Assembly: GCA_964445115.1 (NCBI GenBank) | Contig: CAYUJU010000003.1 | Coordinates: 44,522-108,521, forward strand | Length of the DNA: 64,000 nt | Source of the DNA: CAIJXJ01 sp964445115 | Lineage (GTDB): Bacteria; Pseudomonadota; Gammaproteobacteria; Burkholderiales; Methylophilaceae | Reading direction: 5' to 3' | Shown: positions 37,619-46,187 of the stretch, piece by piece | Layout: each line of letters begins with the position of its first letter | Position numbering within the stretch: position 1 is the first letter of the stretch | Program-made: the position numbers and the translations under genes | The notes under the pieces: generated by a model | Seen by the model: only the letters and a program-made list of their open reading frames with translations | Databases searched by the model: none | Told to the model about the DNA's origin: nothing

Positions 37619-39100
37619 ATGTTGCACAGTGTGACCGAACAAGAATTCAACCAACTCGCTGCCCAGGGCTATAACCGTATCCCTCTGGTGGCAGAGATCT
37701 ACGCTGATCTCGATACCCCGCTTTCGCTTTACCTCAAGCTTGCCAACCAACCCTATTCCTACCTGCTGGAATCGGTTCAGGGGGGGGAGCGTTTCGGGCG
37801 CTATTCCTTCATCGGCTTGCCTGCCAGAACGTGCATCATCGCGAATGGTCGCGATGTGCGCGTGGAACGTGATGGCATGGTGGTCGAAAGCGTTAATGAC
37901 ACTAATCCGCTGGACTTCGTCCAGTCCTATCAGGCGCGGTTCAAGCCGGCGCCATTACATGGACTGCCGCGGTACACCGGCGGTTTGGCTGGCTATTTCG
38001 GCTATGACACCGTGCGTTACATTGAACGTCGTCTGGCCGGTACACGGAAGCCGGATGTGCTCGGTACGCCGGACGTGCTGTTGCTGCTGACGGAAGAGCT
38101 GGCCGTGGTCGACAATCTGGCATCCAAGCTGACCTTTATCGTTTACGCCGACCCGTCCCAGCCGCAGGCCTATCAGGCGGCCAAGGCGCGTCTGCAGACA
38201 CTGATCGATCGTCTGCGCGAACCTGCCAGCGTGCCTGCTGCCCCGGCCATGGCGCCTGCAGCAGCCACCTCTGAATTTGGCGAATCCAACTTCAAGGCTG
38301 CTGTGGAAAAGGCCAAGCGCTACATTTTCGATGGCGACATTATGCAGGTGGTGCTCAGCCAGCGCATGTCGCAACCGTTCGCAGCATCGCCCTTGTCGCT
38401 GTACCGCGCGCTGCGTAGCCTCAACCCCTCACCCTACATGTTCTATTACGACATGGGGGATCACCATATCGTCGGGTCCTCGCCGGAAATCCTGGTGCGG
38501 CTGGAAGGCGATACCGTGACTGCTCGCCCTATCGCCGGGACGCGCCCGCGCGGCAAGACCCGCGAAGAGGATCTGGCGCTTGCGGAAGAACTGCTGGCGG
38601 ACCCCAAGGAGCGTGCTGAGCACGTGCAACTGATGGACCTCGGCCGTAATGACGTGGGCCGCGTGGCCGAGACCGGTTCAGTCCGCGTGACCGACAACAT
38701 GGTGATCGAGCGCTATTCCCACGTGATGCATATCGTGTCTAACGTCGAAGGCAAGCTTAAGCCTGGCATGGATGCTATCGATGTGCTCAAGGCTACCTTC
38801 CCCGCCGGGACGGTGTCGGGGGCGCCCAAGGTGCGGGCGATGGAGATCATTGACGAACTCGAACCCTCCAAGCGCGGGATCTATGCCGGTGCGGTCGGCT
38901 ATCTCGGCTTCAACGGTGATATGGACGTGGCCATTGCCATCCGTACCGCCGTGATCAAGGACCAGACCCTTTACGTCCAGGCAGGTGCCGGGATCGTGGC
39001 CGATTCCGTTCCCGAGAGCGAATGGATGGAAACGCAGAACAAGGCGCGGGCAGTCATACGAGCTGCCGAACTGGCGCTGGCAGGGTTGGATAACCCCTAG
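37619..39100 (+). CDS. trpE: Anthranilate synthase component I
   Basis: TrpE converts chorismate to anthranilate with ammonia from TrpG. The 493-residue protein shows the tryptophan feedback element in YSYLLESVQGGERFGRYSF (LLES) and the catalytic region from GDIMQVVLSQR to the end. The latter includes SPEILVRLEGDTVTARPIAGTRPRG, LMDLGRNDVGRVA and FPAGTVSGAPKVRAMEIID. Its partner trpG is not adjacent but 4.5 kb downstream, after a c-di-GMP gene and fabAB. ATG 37619 follows GGAG. Confidence 0.97.
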   Translation: MLHSVTEQEFNQLAAQGYNRIPLVAEIYADLDTPLSLYLKLANQPYSYLLESVQGGERFGRYSFIGLPARTCIIANGRDVRVERDGMVVESVNDTNPLDFVQSYQARFKPAPLHGLPRYTGGLAGYFGYDTVRYIERRLAGTRKPDVLGTPDVLLLLTEELAVVDNLASKLTFIVYADPSQPQAYQAAKARLQTLIDRLREPASVPAAPAMAPAAATSEFGESNFKAAVEKAKRYIFDGDIMQVVLSQRMSQPFAASPLSLYRALRSLNPSPYMFYYDMGDHHIVGSSPEILVRLEGDTVTARPIAGTRPRGKTREEDLALAEELLADPKERAEHVQLMDLGRNDVGRVAETGSVRVTDNMVIERYSHVMHIVSNVEGKLKPGMDAIDVLKATFPAGTVSGAPKVRAMEIIDELEPSKRGIYAGAVGYLGFNGDMDVAIAIRTAVIKDQTLYVQAGAGIVADSVPESEWMETQNKARAVIRAAELALAGLDNP

Positions 39101-39105
39101 GCACC

Positions 39106-41811
39106 ATGAAACTGCCAGCCCGCTCCGAATATCAGGATGCGATACGCGCTGAGCAGGTGAGGCAGTTATACGCCGGCAAGCCGGCGTCATTGGGCGCCAG
39201 CGGATTGCTGGCGTTGCTGCTGACCTACGTGCAGTTTCCCTATGTTCATCAGTCTTCAGCGTTGCTCTGGCTGCTGCTGATCGAGACCGTCGTCCTGTTG
39301 CGCGTCGTGCTTTACCTGCAGTGGCGTCGTAGTACCTTGTCGCCGTTGGCGTCCGCTGCTGTCTGGCTGGGTCGCTTCCGTTTCGGTGCCTTTGCTGCCG
39401 GGTGTTGCTGGGGGATGTCCAGCCTGCTGTTGTTTCCACCCAACGATCTTCCCCATCAGGCAACGCTCTCATTCGCGCTGGCCGGGGTCACTGCAGGCGC
39501 CATTGCCTCCTATGGGGTAGACCGCATCTCGACAGGCCTTTACGTGGCGCCCCTGATGTTGCCGCTGATGTGGCGTTTGTTCGAGGAGAATGATCGCACA
39601 GGGATCACGATGGCCATCATGACCATGTTGTTTCTGGTCTTTATCCTCGCGAGCGCTCGCCGTCAGCAGCGCAACTTGCAGGAAAACATTGCGTTGCGTG
39701 GGCAGGCAGAGCATGGCAAGACGATGTTGCAGCAACGCGATACTGACCTGCGCCTGCTGACGGAGCGCCTGACCGCCCTGATCGAAGCGATTCCCGATGT
39801 GATTATTTTCAAGGATGGCAAGGGGCGTTGGCTGATTACCAACGAGCCCGCCAAACGGGTGTTCCGGCTGCACGGCCTCAAGTGGCGTGGTAGAACGGAT
39901 CTGGAGCTGGCGGAAATGCGCCCGGACTTGCGGAGAACGCATGAAAGTTGCCATGTCGACGATGAGGCTGCCTGGGGGAGCGGCAAGCTGACCCTGTTTC
40001 AGGAGCGTTTCGCGGATGAAAACGATCGCTTGTGTGATTTTGAAGTCCGCAAAATGCCATTGTTCGGCCACGATGGCCATCGCCGTGCGCTGGTGGTGAT
40101 CGGGCGTGACGTGACGGAACGCCGCGCAGCTGAAGAAGAGCTGCAGATCGCTGCGGCGGCGTTCGACGTGCAGGAAGGTATCGTGATCGCGGATGCGGAG
40201 CAGAGGATCCTGCGCGTGAATCGTGCCTTTACCCGGTTGACAGGGTACGCACCGGAAGAAGTGGTAGGCAATACTGCCGCCATGATGCGATCGGACCGAC
40301 ATGATGAATTGTTTTACCAGCAGCGCCGCCAAAAGCTGGCTGAGGAAGGTTACTGGCAGGGTGAAGTCTGGCACCGTTGCAAAGATGGGCGTGATCACCC
40401 CCACTGGCTGACCATCTCCTCCATCCGCAACGTCGAGGGGAGCATCACCCATTACATCGGGACGTTCTCGGACATCAGCCTGTACAAGGAGGCCGAGGCT
40501 GAGATCCATACCCTGGCCTATTTCGACCATCTCACCAATCTGCCCAACCGCCGCTTGTTGCTGGATCGCCTCAAGCAAGCGCTGACCGCTTCCGTACGTA
40601 GCAAGCGGCATGGTGCGGTGCTGTTCATCGACCTCGATAATTTCAAGACGCTGAATGACACCCGTGGTCACGATATCGGCGATCTGTTGCTGATCGAGGT
40701 GGCACAGCGATTGACGGGTGCTGTACGTGCCGAGGATACCGTGGCGCGGCTGGGGGGCGACGAGTTCGTTGTAATGCTGGAGGGCCTGAGCCACGAGCCT
40801 GGGCAGGCAGCCACCTATGCCGACATGGTGGGTGCCAAGATACTGGAGGCCCTGGGGCAGCCTTACGTGCTGCAGGGGTACGAACATCACAGCACGCCGA
40901 GCATTGGGGTGAGCCTGTTCCTCGGCGAGCAGGAAAGCGTGGACGATCTGTTGAAGCACGCAGATGCGGCGATGTATCAGGCTAAGCAGTCCGGCCGTAA
41001 CACGATCCGCTTTTTCGACCCTGCGATGCAGTCCGCGCTGGAGGCGCGGATTCGGCTCGAGCAGGATTTGCGACAAGCGCTCCCGCAGCAACAGTTGTTG
41101 CTCAATTACCAGATTCAGGTGGACGATACCCGCACCATCGTCGGCGCTGAAGTCCTGCTGCGATGGGAGCATCCGGCGTGCGGCATGATCTCGCCGGCCC
41201 AGTTCATTCCCGTGGCTGAGGAGTGCGGGCTGATCGTTCCGATCGGCTTGTGGGTGATGCAGATGGCCTGCAGCCAGCTAAAGCAGTGGGAATCGCATCC
41301 CTTTGCCCGCACCTTGCAGCTGGCCGTCAACGTGAGTGCGCGACAGTTCCGTCAGGGTGATTTCGTCGATCAGGTCCGTCACGTGCTGCAGCAGACGGGA
41401 GCACGCCCGGAGATGTTGAAGCTGGAGTTGACCGAAAGCCTGGTGCTGGAGAATGTGGCGGATACCGTCGAAAAAATGCAAGCGCTGAAGAAAATCGGGG
41501 TGCGCTTCTCGATGGACGATTTTGGCACGGGGCAGTCCTCGCTGGCACAACTCAAGCGCCTGCCGCTGGACCAGGTCAAGATCGATCAGAGTTTCGTCCG
41601 CGACATCGCCGTGGATGCCAACGATGCCGCGATCGTGCAGACCATTATTGCCATGACCGGTACGCTGGGGTTGGACGTGATTGCCGAGGGCGTGGAAACG
41701 GAAGTGCAGCTTGAGTTCCTTCGGCGCAACGGTTGCCGCGAGTTCCAGGGCTATCTCTTTGGCCGTCCGGTCTCCGTTTCCGAATTGGAAATGCTGTTTC
41801 CGACTTCCTAA
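39106..41811 (+). CDS. Membrane-bound PAS-GGDEF-EAL c-di-GMP signalling protein
   Basis: This 901-residue protein begins with about six membrane helices (roughly 25-185). Two PAS domains follow: about 215-335, with LIEAIPDVIIFKDGKGRWL, and about 345-460, with RILRVNRAFTRLTGYAPEEVVGN. The GGDEF domain (about 470-635) has an intact RLGGDEFVVML site and an RAED I-site five residues before it. The EAL domain (about 645-895) has EVLLRWEHP in place of EAL, a frequent active variant, plus NVSARQF, MDDFGTGQSSLAQLKRLP and AEGVETEVQ. Both synthesis and breakdown of c-di-GMP are possible. It starts five bases after trpE, so it may share that transcript. Confidence 0.93.
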   Translation: MKLPARSEYQDAIRAEQVRQLYAGKPASLGASGLLALLLTYVQFPYVHQSSALLWLLLIETVVLLRVVLYLQWRRSTLSPLASAAVWLGRFRFGAFAAGCCWGMSSLLLFPPNDLPHQATLSFALAGVTAGAIASYGVDRISTGLYVAPLMLPLMWRLFEENDRTGITMAIMTMLFLVFILASARRQQRNLQENIALRGQAEHGKTMLQQRDTDLRLLTERLTALIEAIPDVIIFKDGKGRWLITNEPAKRVFRLHGLKWRGRTDLELAEMRPDLRRTHESCHVDDEAAWGSGKLTLFQERFADENDRLCDFEVRKMPLFGHDGHRRALVVIGRDVTERRAAEEELQIAAAAFDVQEGIVIADAEQRILRVNRAFTRLTGYAPEEVVGNTAAMMRSDRHDELFYQQRRQKLAEEGYWQGEVWHRCKDGRDHPHWLTISSIRNVEGSITHYIGTFSDISLYKEAEAEIHTLAYFDHLTNLPNRRLLLDRLKQALTASVRSKRHGAVLFIDLDNFKTLNDTRGHDIGDLLLIEVAQRLTGAVRAEDTVARLGGDEFVVMLEGLSHEPGQAATYADMVGAKILEALGQPYVLQGYEHHSTPSIGVSLFLGEQESVDDLLKHADAAMYQAKQSGRNTIRFFDPAMQSALEARIRLEQDLRQALPQQQLLLNYQIQVDDTRTIVGAEVLLRWEHPACGMISPAQFIPVAEECGLIVPIGLWVMQMACSQLKQWESHPFARTLQLAVNVSARQFRQGDFVDQVRHVLQQTGARPEMLKLELTESLVLENVADTVEKMQALKKIGVRFSMDDFGTGQSSLAQLKRLPLDQVKIDQSFVRDIAVDANDAAIVQTIIAMTGTLGLDVIAEGVETEVQLEFLRRNGCREFQGYLFGRPVSVSELEMLFPTS

Positions 41812-41886
41812 ATCGTCGGCTGGGTCTTTCGCTGGCGGCCATTTCCGGCGAAAATAGCGGTTAAATCAAAATATTGGCCAAATACC

Positions 41887-42402
41887 ATGCAAAACCAGAA
41901 TAGTTATACCTACGAGGAGTTGATTGCCTGCGGTCGTGGCGGCATGTTCGGCGAGGGCAACGCGCAGTTGCCGCTGCCCCCGATGCTGATGTTCGATCGC
42001 ATCGTCTCGATCACCAGCGACGGCGGCAAGTACGGCAACGGCCAGATCATCGCCGAGCTGGATGTGAAGCCTGACCTGTGGTTTTTCGGCTGCCACTTTG
42101 AAGGCGATCCGGTCATGCCGGGCTGCCTTGGCCTTGATGCCATGTGGCAGCTGGTGGGCTTTTTCCTTGGCTGGAGCGGCGGCCCGGGCCGTGGTCGCGC
42201 GCTGGGTGCTGGGGAGGTGAAGTTCACCGGCCAGGTGCTGCCGAACGCCAAGAAGGTGACCTACATCATCGACATCAAGCGACTGATCATGCGCAAGCTG
42301 GTCATGGGCATCGCCGATGCGCGCATGGAAGTGGATGGCCGCGAAATCTACACGGCCAATGATCTGCGTGTCGGGTTGTTTACCCGTACTGATAATTTCT
42401 AG
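41887..42402 (+). CDS. fabA: 3-hydroxydecanoyl-ACP dehydratase/isomerase FabA
   Basis: FabA dehydrates 3-hydroxydecanoyl-ACP and isomerises trans-2 to cis-3-decenoyl-ACP, starting unsaturated fatty-acid synthesis. The 171-residue hot-dog protein has the catalytic His70 and Asp84 in GCHFEGDPVMPGCLGLDAMW, at the same numbers as the E. coli enzyme. Length is the same as E. coli FabA (172). It forms an operon with fabB 12 bases later. No strong ribosome site is seen at ATG 41887. Confidence 0.96.
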   Translation: MQNQNSYTYEELIACGRGGMFGEGNAQLPLPPMLMFDRIVSITSDGGKYGNGQIIAELDVKPDLWFFGCHFEGDPVMPGCLGLDAMWQLVGFFLGWSGGPGRGRALGAGEVKFTGQVLPNAKKVTYIIDIKRLIMRKLVMGIADARMEVDGREIYTANDLRVGLFTRTDNF

Positions 42403-42414
42403 GAGGACACGATC

Positions 42415-43635
42415 ATGCGTCGCGTCGTCGTCACCGGGCTGGGGATCGTTTCCAGCCTGGGCAACAACAAAACCGAAGTGCTGGATAGCCTGCGTGCCGG
42501 GCGCTCCGGCATCACCTTCCAGCAGGAGTATGCTGACCAGGGACTGCGATCCCACGTGGCCGGTTCGATCAAGAACCTCGAGGTCGAATCCCTGATCGAC
42601 CGCAAGCTGATGCGCTTCATGGCCAAGGGCCACGCCTATGCCTGGCTGGCGCTGCAGGAAGCCATCGCGGATGCCAGCCTGCCGCCGGAACTGGTTTCCA
42701 ACCTGCGCACCGGTCTGATCGTCGGCGCGGGCGGGGCTTCCCACGAAAGCATTCTGGAAGGCATCGATACCCTGCGCGAGAAGGGCGTGCGTCGCGTTGG
42801 GCCCTACATGGTGACCAAGGCGATGGCCAGCGGCGTGTCCGCCTGCCTCGCTACCGGCGCACAGATCAAGGGCGTGAACTACTCCATCAGTTCGGCTTGC
42901 GCCACCAGCGCGCACTGTATCGGCAACGGTGTCGAGCAAATCCAGCTTGGCAAGCAAGACATCGTATTCGCCGGCGGTGCGGAAGAAGAGCATTGGACCC
43001 TGTCGTTCATGTTCGACGCCATGGGGGCGCTGTCCAGCAAGTACAACGACACGCCGGAAAAGGCTTCTCGCACCTACGACGCGAACCGCGACGGTTTTGT
43101 GATTTCCGGCGGCGGCGGCATTCTGGTGCTGGAAGAGTACGAACACGCCAAGGCGCGCGGCGCCAAAATTTATGCCGAGATCGTGGGCTACGGTGCGACC
43201 TCCGATGGCTACGACATGGTGGCACCCTCCGGCGAAGGCGCGGCGCGCTGCATGCGCATGGCCCTGCAAGGGGTCGAAGGCCCGGTGGATTACATCAATA
43301 CCCACGGCACCAGCACGCCGGTGGGCGACGTCAAGGAGCTGGAAGCGATTCGCGAGGTGTTCGCCGGCAAAAACCCGGCCATCGCGTCGACCAAGTCCCT
43401 GTCCGGTCACGCGCTGGGCGCGGCGGGCGTGAACGAGGCTGTGTATACCCTGATCATGATGGAAAACAACTTCATTGCCGCGTCCGCCAACATCGAAACG
43501 CTGGATCCGGCGGCCGAGGGCCTGAATATCGTGCGCCAGCGCATCGACAACGCCAACATCCAGACCGCGGTGTCCAACAGCTTCGGTTTCGGCGGCACCA
43601 ATGCGACGCTCACGTTCTCCAGGCGGGGGCTGTAA
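42415..43635 (+). CDS. fabB: Beta-ketoacyl-ACP synthase I
   Basis: FabB elongates the cis-3-decenoyl-ACP made by FabA. The 406-residue thiolase-fold enzyme has the Cys-His-His set: Cys162 in SISSACATSAHCIG, His in YINTHGTSTPVGD and His in TKSLSGHALGAAG. The length equals E. coli FabB (406) and the adjacent fabA identifies it as FabB rather than FabF. A strong ribosome site (aggagg, 42402-42407) precedes ATG 42415. Its stop is nine bases before trpG. Confidence 0.96.
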   Translation: MRRVVVTGLGIVSSLGNNKTEVLDSLRAGRSGITFQQEYADQGLRSHVAGSIKNLEVESLIDRKLMRFMAKGHAYAWLALQEAIADASLPPELVSNLRTGLIVGAGGASHESILEGIDTLREKGVRRVGPYMVTKAMASGVSACLATGAQIKGVNYSISSACATSAHCIGNGVEQIQLGKQDIVFAGGAEEEHWTLSFMFDAMGALSSKYNDTPEKASRTYDANRDGFVISGGGGILVLEEYEHAKARGAKIYAEIVGYGATSDGYDMVAPSGEGAARCMRMALQGVEGPVDYINTHGTSTPVGDVKELEAIREVFAGKNPAIASTKSLSGHALGAAGVNEAVYTLIMMENNFIAASANIETLDPAAEGLNIVRQRIDNANIQTAVSNSFGFGGTNATLTFSRRGL

Positions 43636-43644
43636 GGACACATC

Positions 43645-44214
43645 ATGCTGTTGATGCTGGATAACTACGACTCCTTCACCTACAACCTGGTGCAATATCT
43701 GGGGGAACTGGGGCAGGACGTGCGCGTGTTCCGCAACGACGAAATCACCGTGGAGGAGGTGGGCAAGCTCAACCCCCGCCATATCGTGATTTCGCCTGGG
43801 CCCTGTACACCCAACGAGGCCGGGATTTCCGTGCCCTTGATCCACGAATTCGCCGGCAGGATTCCCATTCTGGGCGTGTGCCTCGGCCACCAGAGTATCG
43901 GCCAGGCCTTCGGCGGCAAAATCATCCACGCCAAGCAGTTGATGCACGGCAAAACCTCCCCCGTGTTTCACCATGACATCGGTGTGTTCAAGGGGCTGCC
44001 CAATCCGTTTACTGCGACCCGTTACCATTCGCTGGTGATCGAGCGCGAAACCATCCCGGATTGCCTCGAGATTACGGCCTGGACCGAAGATGGCGAGATC
44101 ATGGGCGTGCGGCACAAGACATTGCCAGTCGAGGGCGTGCAGTTCCACCCGGAGTCTGTCCTGACCGAATATGGTCATGAACTGCTGCGTAACTTCCTCG
44201 AAAATACCCGTTGA
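43645..44214 (+). CDS. trpG: Anthranilate synthase component II (glutamine amidotransferase)
   Basis: TrpG hydrolyses glutamine to feed ammonia to TrpE. The 189-residue class I amidotransferase has MLDNYDSFTYNLVQYL, the nucleophile loop GVCLGHQSIGQAFGG, and the His-Glu pair in VQFHPESVLTEYG. The protein may also serve aminodeoxychorismate synthase (PabA), as single-copy TrpG often does. It follows fabB closely, so its transcription may depend on the fab promoter or an internal one. Confidence 0.96.
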   Translation: MLLMLDNYDSFTYNLVQYLGELGQDVRVFRNDEITVEEVGKLNPRHIVISPGPCTPNEAGISVPLIHEFAGRIPILGVCLGHQSIGQAFGGKIIHAKQLMHGKTSPVFHHDIGVFKGLPNPFTATRYHSLVIERETIPDCLEITAWTEDGEIMGVRHKTLPVEGVQFHPESVLTEYGHELLRNFLENTR

Positions 44215-44255
44215 TTTTAGGTCGCGCCTGACCTGTTTGAACTGAAAGCAAGCCC

Positions 44256-45296
44256 ATGACGATTACCGCGCAACAGGCGCTACAGCGCACCATCGAGCAT
44301 CGCGAGATATTTTTCGACGAGATGCTGTCGCTGATGCGCCAGATCATGGCGGGCGAAGTGTCACCGGTGATGACCGCAGCCATCCTCACCGGCCTGCGCG
44401 TCAAGAAAGAAACCATCGGCGAGATCACCGCCGCGGCCACCGTGATGCGTGAACTGGTGACCAAAGTCGAGGTGCCGCCGCCGCACGATCACTTTGTCGA
44501 CGTGGTCGGCACCGGCGGCGACGGTTCGCACACGTTCAACATTTCGACTGCGACCATCTTCGTTATCGCCGCCGCCGGCGCGCGCGTGGCCAAGCACGGC
44601 AACCGCAGCGTGTCGTCCAAATCCGGCAGCGCCGATGTGCTGGAAGCGCTGGGCGTGAATCTGATGTTGACGCCGGAGCAGGTGGCGGAGTGTATCGCCG
44701 CCACCGGTATCGGCTTCATGTTCGCTCCCGGCCACCACAGCGCGATGAAAAACGTCGCCGCGGTGCGGCGCGAACTGGGCGTGCGCACCATCTTCAACAT
44801 CCTCGGCCCGCTGACCAACCCGGCCGGTGCGCCCAATACCCTGATGGGCGTGTTCCACCCGGATCTGGTGGGTATCCAGGCACGCGTGATGCAGCGCCTC
44901 GGCGCCAATCACGTGCTGGTGGTGCATGGCCTCGACGGCATGGACGAAATCAGCCTGGGTGCCGCCACCATGGTGGCGGAACTGAAGGATGGTGAGGTAC
45001 GCGAGTACGAGATCCACCCGGAAGACTACGGTCTGTCCATGGCCAGCAGCCGCAATTTGCGCGTGGAAAACGCGGAAGAATCACGCGCCATCCTGCTCGG
45101 CGTGTTGGACAATCAGCCGGGGCCGGCGCGTGACATCGTTACCCTCAACGCCGGTGCTGCGCTGTATACCGCCAACCTGGTGGATTCCATCGCCGAAGGC
45201 ATCCGGCGTGCCCGCGAAGCCATGGCCTCCGGTGCCGCGCGCGCCAAGCTGGACGAGTTCGTCCGCCACACGCAACAATTTGGTAGCACGACATGA
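44256..45296 (+). CDS. trpD: Anthranilate phosphoribosyltransferase
   Basis: TrpD joins anthranilate and PRPP. The 346-residue protein shows the glycine-rich PRPP motif DVVGTGGDGSHTFNIST, AKHGNRSVSSKSGSADVLEALG, and FMFAPGHHSAMKNVAAVRRELG. It is a stand-alone TrpD without the fused TrpG seen in enteric bacteria. It lies 41 bases after trpG and overlaps trpC by four bases. Confidence 0.97.
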   Translation: MTITAQQALQRTIEHREIFFDEMLSLMRQIMAGEVSPVMTAAILTGLRVKKETIGEITAAATVMRELVTKVEVPPPHDHFVDVVGTGGDGSHTFNISTATIFVIAAAGARVAKHGNRSVSSKSGSADVLEALGVNLMLTPEQVAECIAATGIGFMFAPGHHSAMKNVAAVRRELGVRTIFNILGPLTNPAGAPNTLMGVFHPDLVGIQARVMQRLGANHVLVVHGLDGMDEISLGAATMVAELKDGEVREYEIHPEDYGLSMASSRNLRVENAEESRAILLGVLDNQPGPARDIVTLNAGAALYTANLVDSIAEGIRRAREAMASGAARAKLDEFVRHTQQFGSTT

Positions 45297-46081
45297 GCGA
45301 TATCCTGAAAAAAATCCTGAATACCAAGCACGCCGAAGTGACGGCGGCCATGGCTGAAAAGCCGCTGGTGTTGCTGCGCGGCGAAGCCGACGAGGCTCCG
45401 GCACCGCGCGATTTCGTCGGGGCCATTCGTGCCAAAATTGCTGCCGGCCAGGCCGCTGTGATCGCCGAAATCAAGAAGGCCAGCCCATCCAAGGGCGTGA
45501 TTCGCGAGGATTTTCGTCCTGCCGAGATCGCGGCGACCTATGCTGCTCACGGCGCCGCCTGCTTGTCGGTGCTGACCGACGCGCAGTATTTTCAGGGTTG
45601 CCCGGATTATTTGAGGCAGGCTCGTGCCGCCTGCAATATCCCAGTGCTGCGCAAGGACTTCATGATCGATCCGTATCAGGTCTATGAAGCCCGCGCGATG
45701 GGAGCGGATTGCATCCTGCTGATCGCCGCAGCACTCAGTTTGCCGCGTATGCGTGAACTGGAAACCATCGCACACGATCTGGGCATGGCCGTGCTGGTGG
45801 AAGTGCACAACGGCGAAGAACTGGATCTGGCGCTGCAACTGGACACGCCGCTACTCGGCATCAACAACCGGAACCTGCGCACCTTCGAGGTGACGCTGGA
45901 GACGACCCTGGGCCTGCTTGCCCGCATTCCGCAGGACCGTATCGTGGTCACGGAAAGCGGCATTTTTACGCCCGAGGACGTGGCGCTGATGCGCCGCAAC
46001 GATGTCCACACCTTCCTGGTCGGAGAGGCTTTCATGCGCCAACCGGATCCAGGATTGGAACTTGCGCGGGTGTTCGCCTAA
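45293..46081 (+). CDS. trpC: Indole-3-glycerol phosphate synthase
   Basis: TrpC closes the indole ring. The 262-residue TIM barrel has AVIAEIKKASPSKGVIREDF, ACLSVLTDAQYFQG, PVLRKDFMIDPYQVYEARAMGADCILLI and LLGINNRNLRTFEV, covering the catalytic lysines and glutamates. There is no fused TrpF. It ends the trpGDC run; a dispersed inverted repeat follows before hemB. Confidence 0.97.
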   Translation: MSDILKKILNTKHAEVTAAMAEKPLVLLRGEADEAPAPRDFVGAIRAKIAAGQAAVIAEIKKASPSKGVIREDFRPAEIAATYAAHGAACLSVLTDAQYFQGCPDYLRQARAACNIPVLRKDFMIDPYQVYEARAMGADCILLIAAALSLPRMRELETIAHDLGMAVLVEVHNGEELDLALQLDTPLLGINNRNLRTFEVTLETTLGLLARIPQDRIVVTESGIFTPEDVALMRRNDVHTFLVGEAFMRQPDPGLELARVFA

Positions 46082-46090
46082 ACCCTTTTC

Positions 46091-46156
46091 ACCACGGAGG
46101 GCACGGAGAGGACCTGGATATGCTTTGTCCCCCGTGCTCTCTGTGCGCTCCGTGGT
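46091..46156. repeat. Intergenic imperfect inverted repeat (dispersed ACGGAG-type element)
   Basis: ACCACGGAG (46091-46099) is the exact reverse complement of CTCCGTGGT (46148-46156). The inner parts (ggcacggagag and ctctctgtgcg) continue the pairing imperfectly, giving a long stem with a loop of roughly 25 bases. Repeats of this accacggagg-acacggag style are commonly scattered between genes in betaproteobacterial and other genomes. A cttttaagg run after the stem might let it act as a weak terminator for trpC. Confidence 0.6.
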
Positions 46157-46187
46157 TCAGGCTTTTAAGGTTGATTGAGGAACCATC

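Noticed and set aside
39469..41172. Minus-strand frame of 567 codons opposite the PAS-GGDEF-EAL gene
   Set aside because: Shadow frame without motif or ribosome site.
41872..41884. Palindrome-like TATTGGCCAAATA just before fabA
   Set aside because: Only eight bases are truly palindromic and it matches no regulator site I know; it could be chance in AT-rich leader DNA.
41866..44178. Long minus-strand open frame (770 codons) opposite fabA, fabB and trpG
   Set aside because: The plus-strand genes have full catalytic motifs; the antisense frame shows no family pattern and is rich in His/Arg/Gly as expected for the shadow of GC-rich coding DNA.
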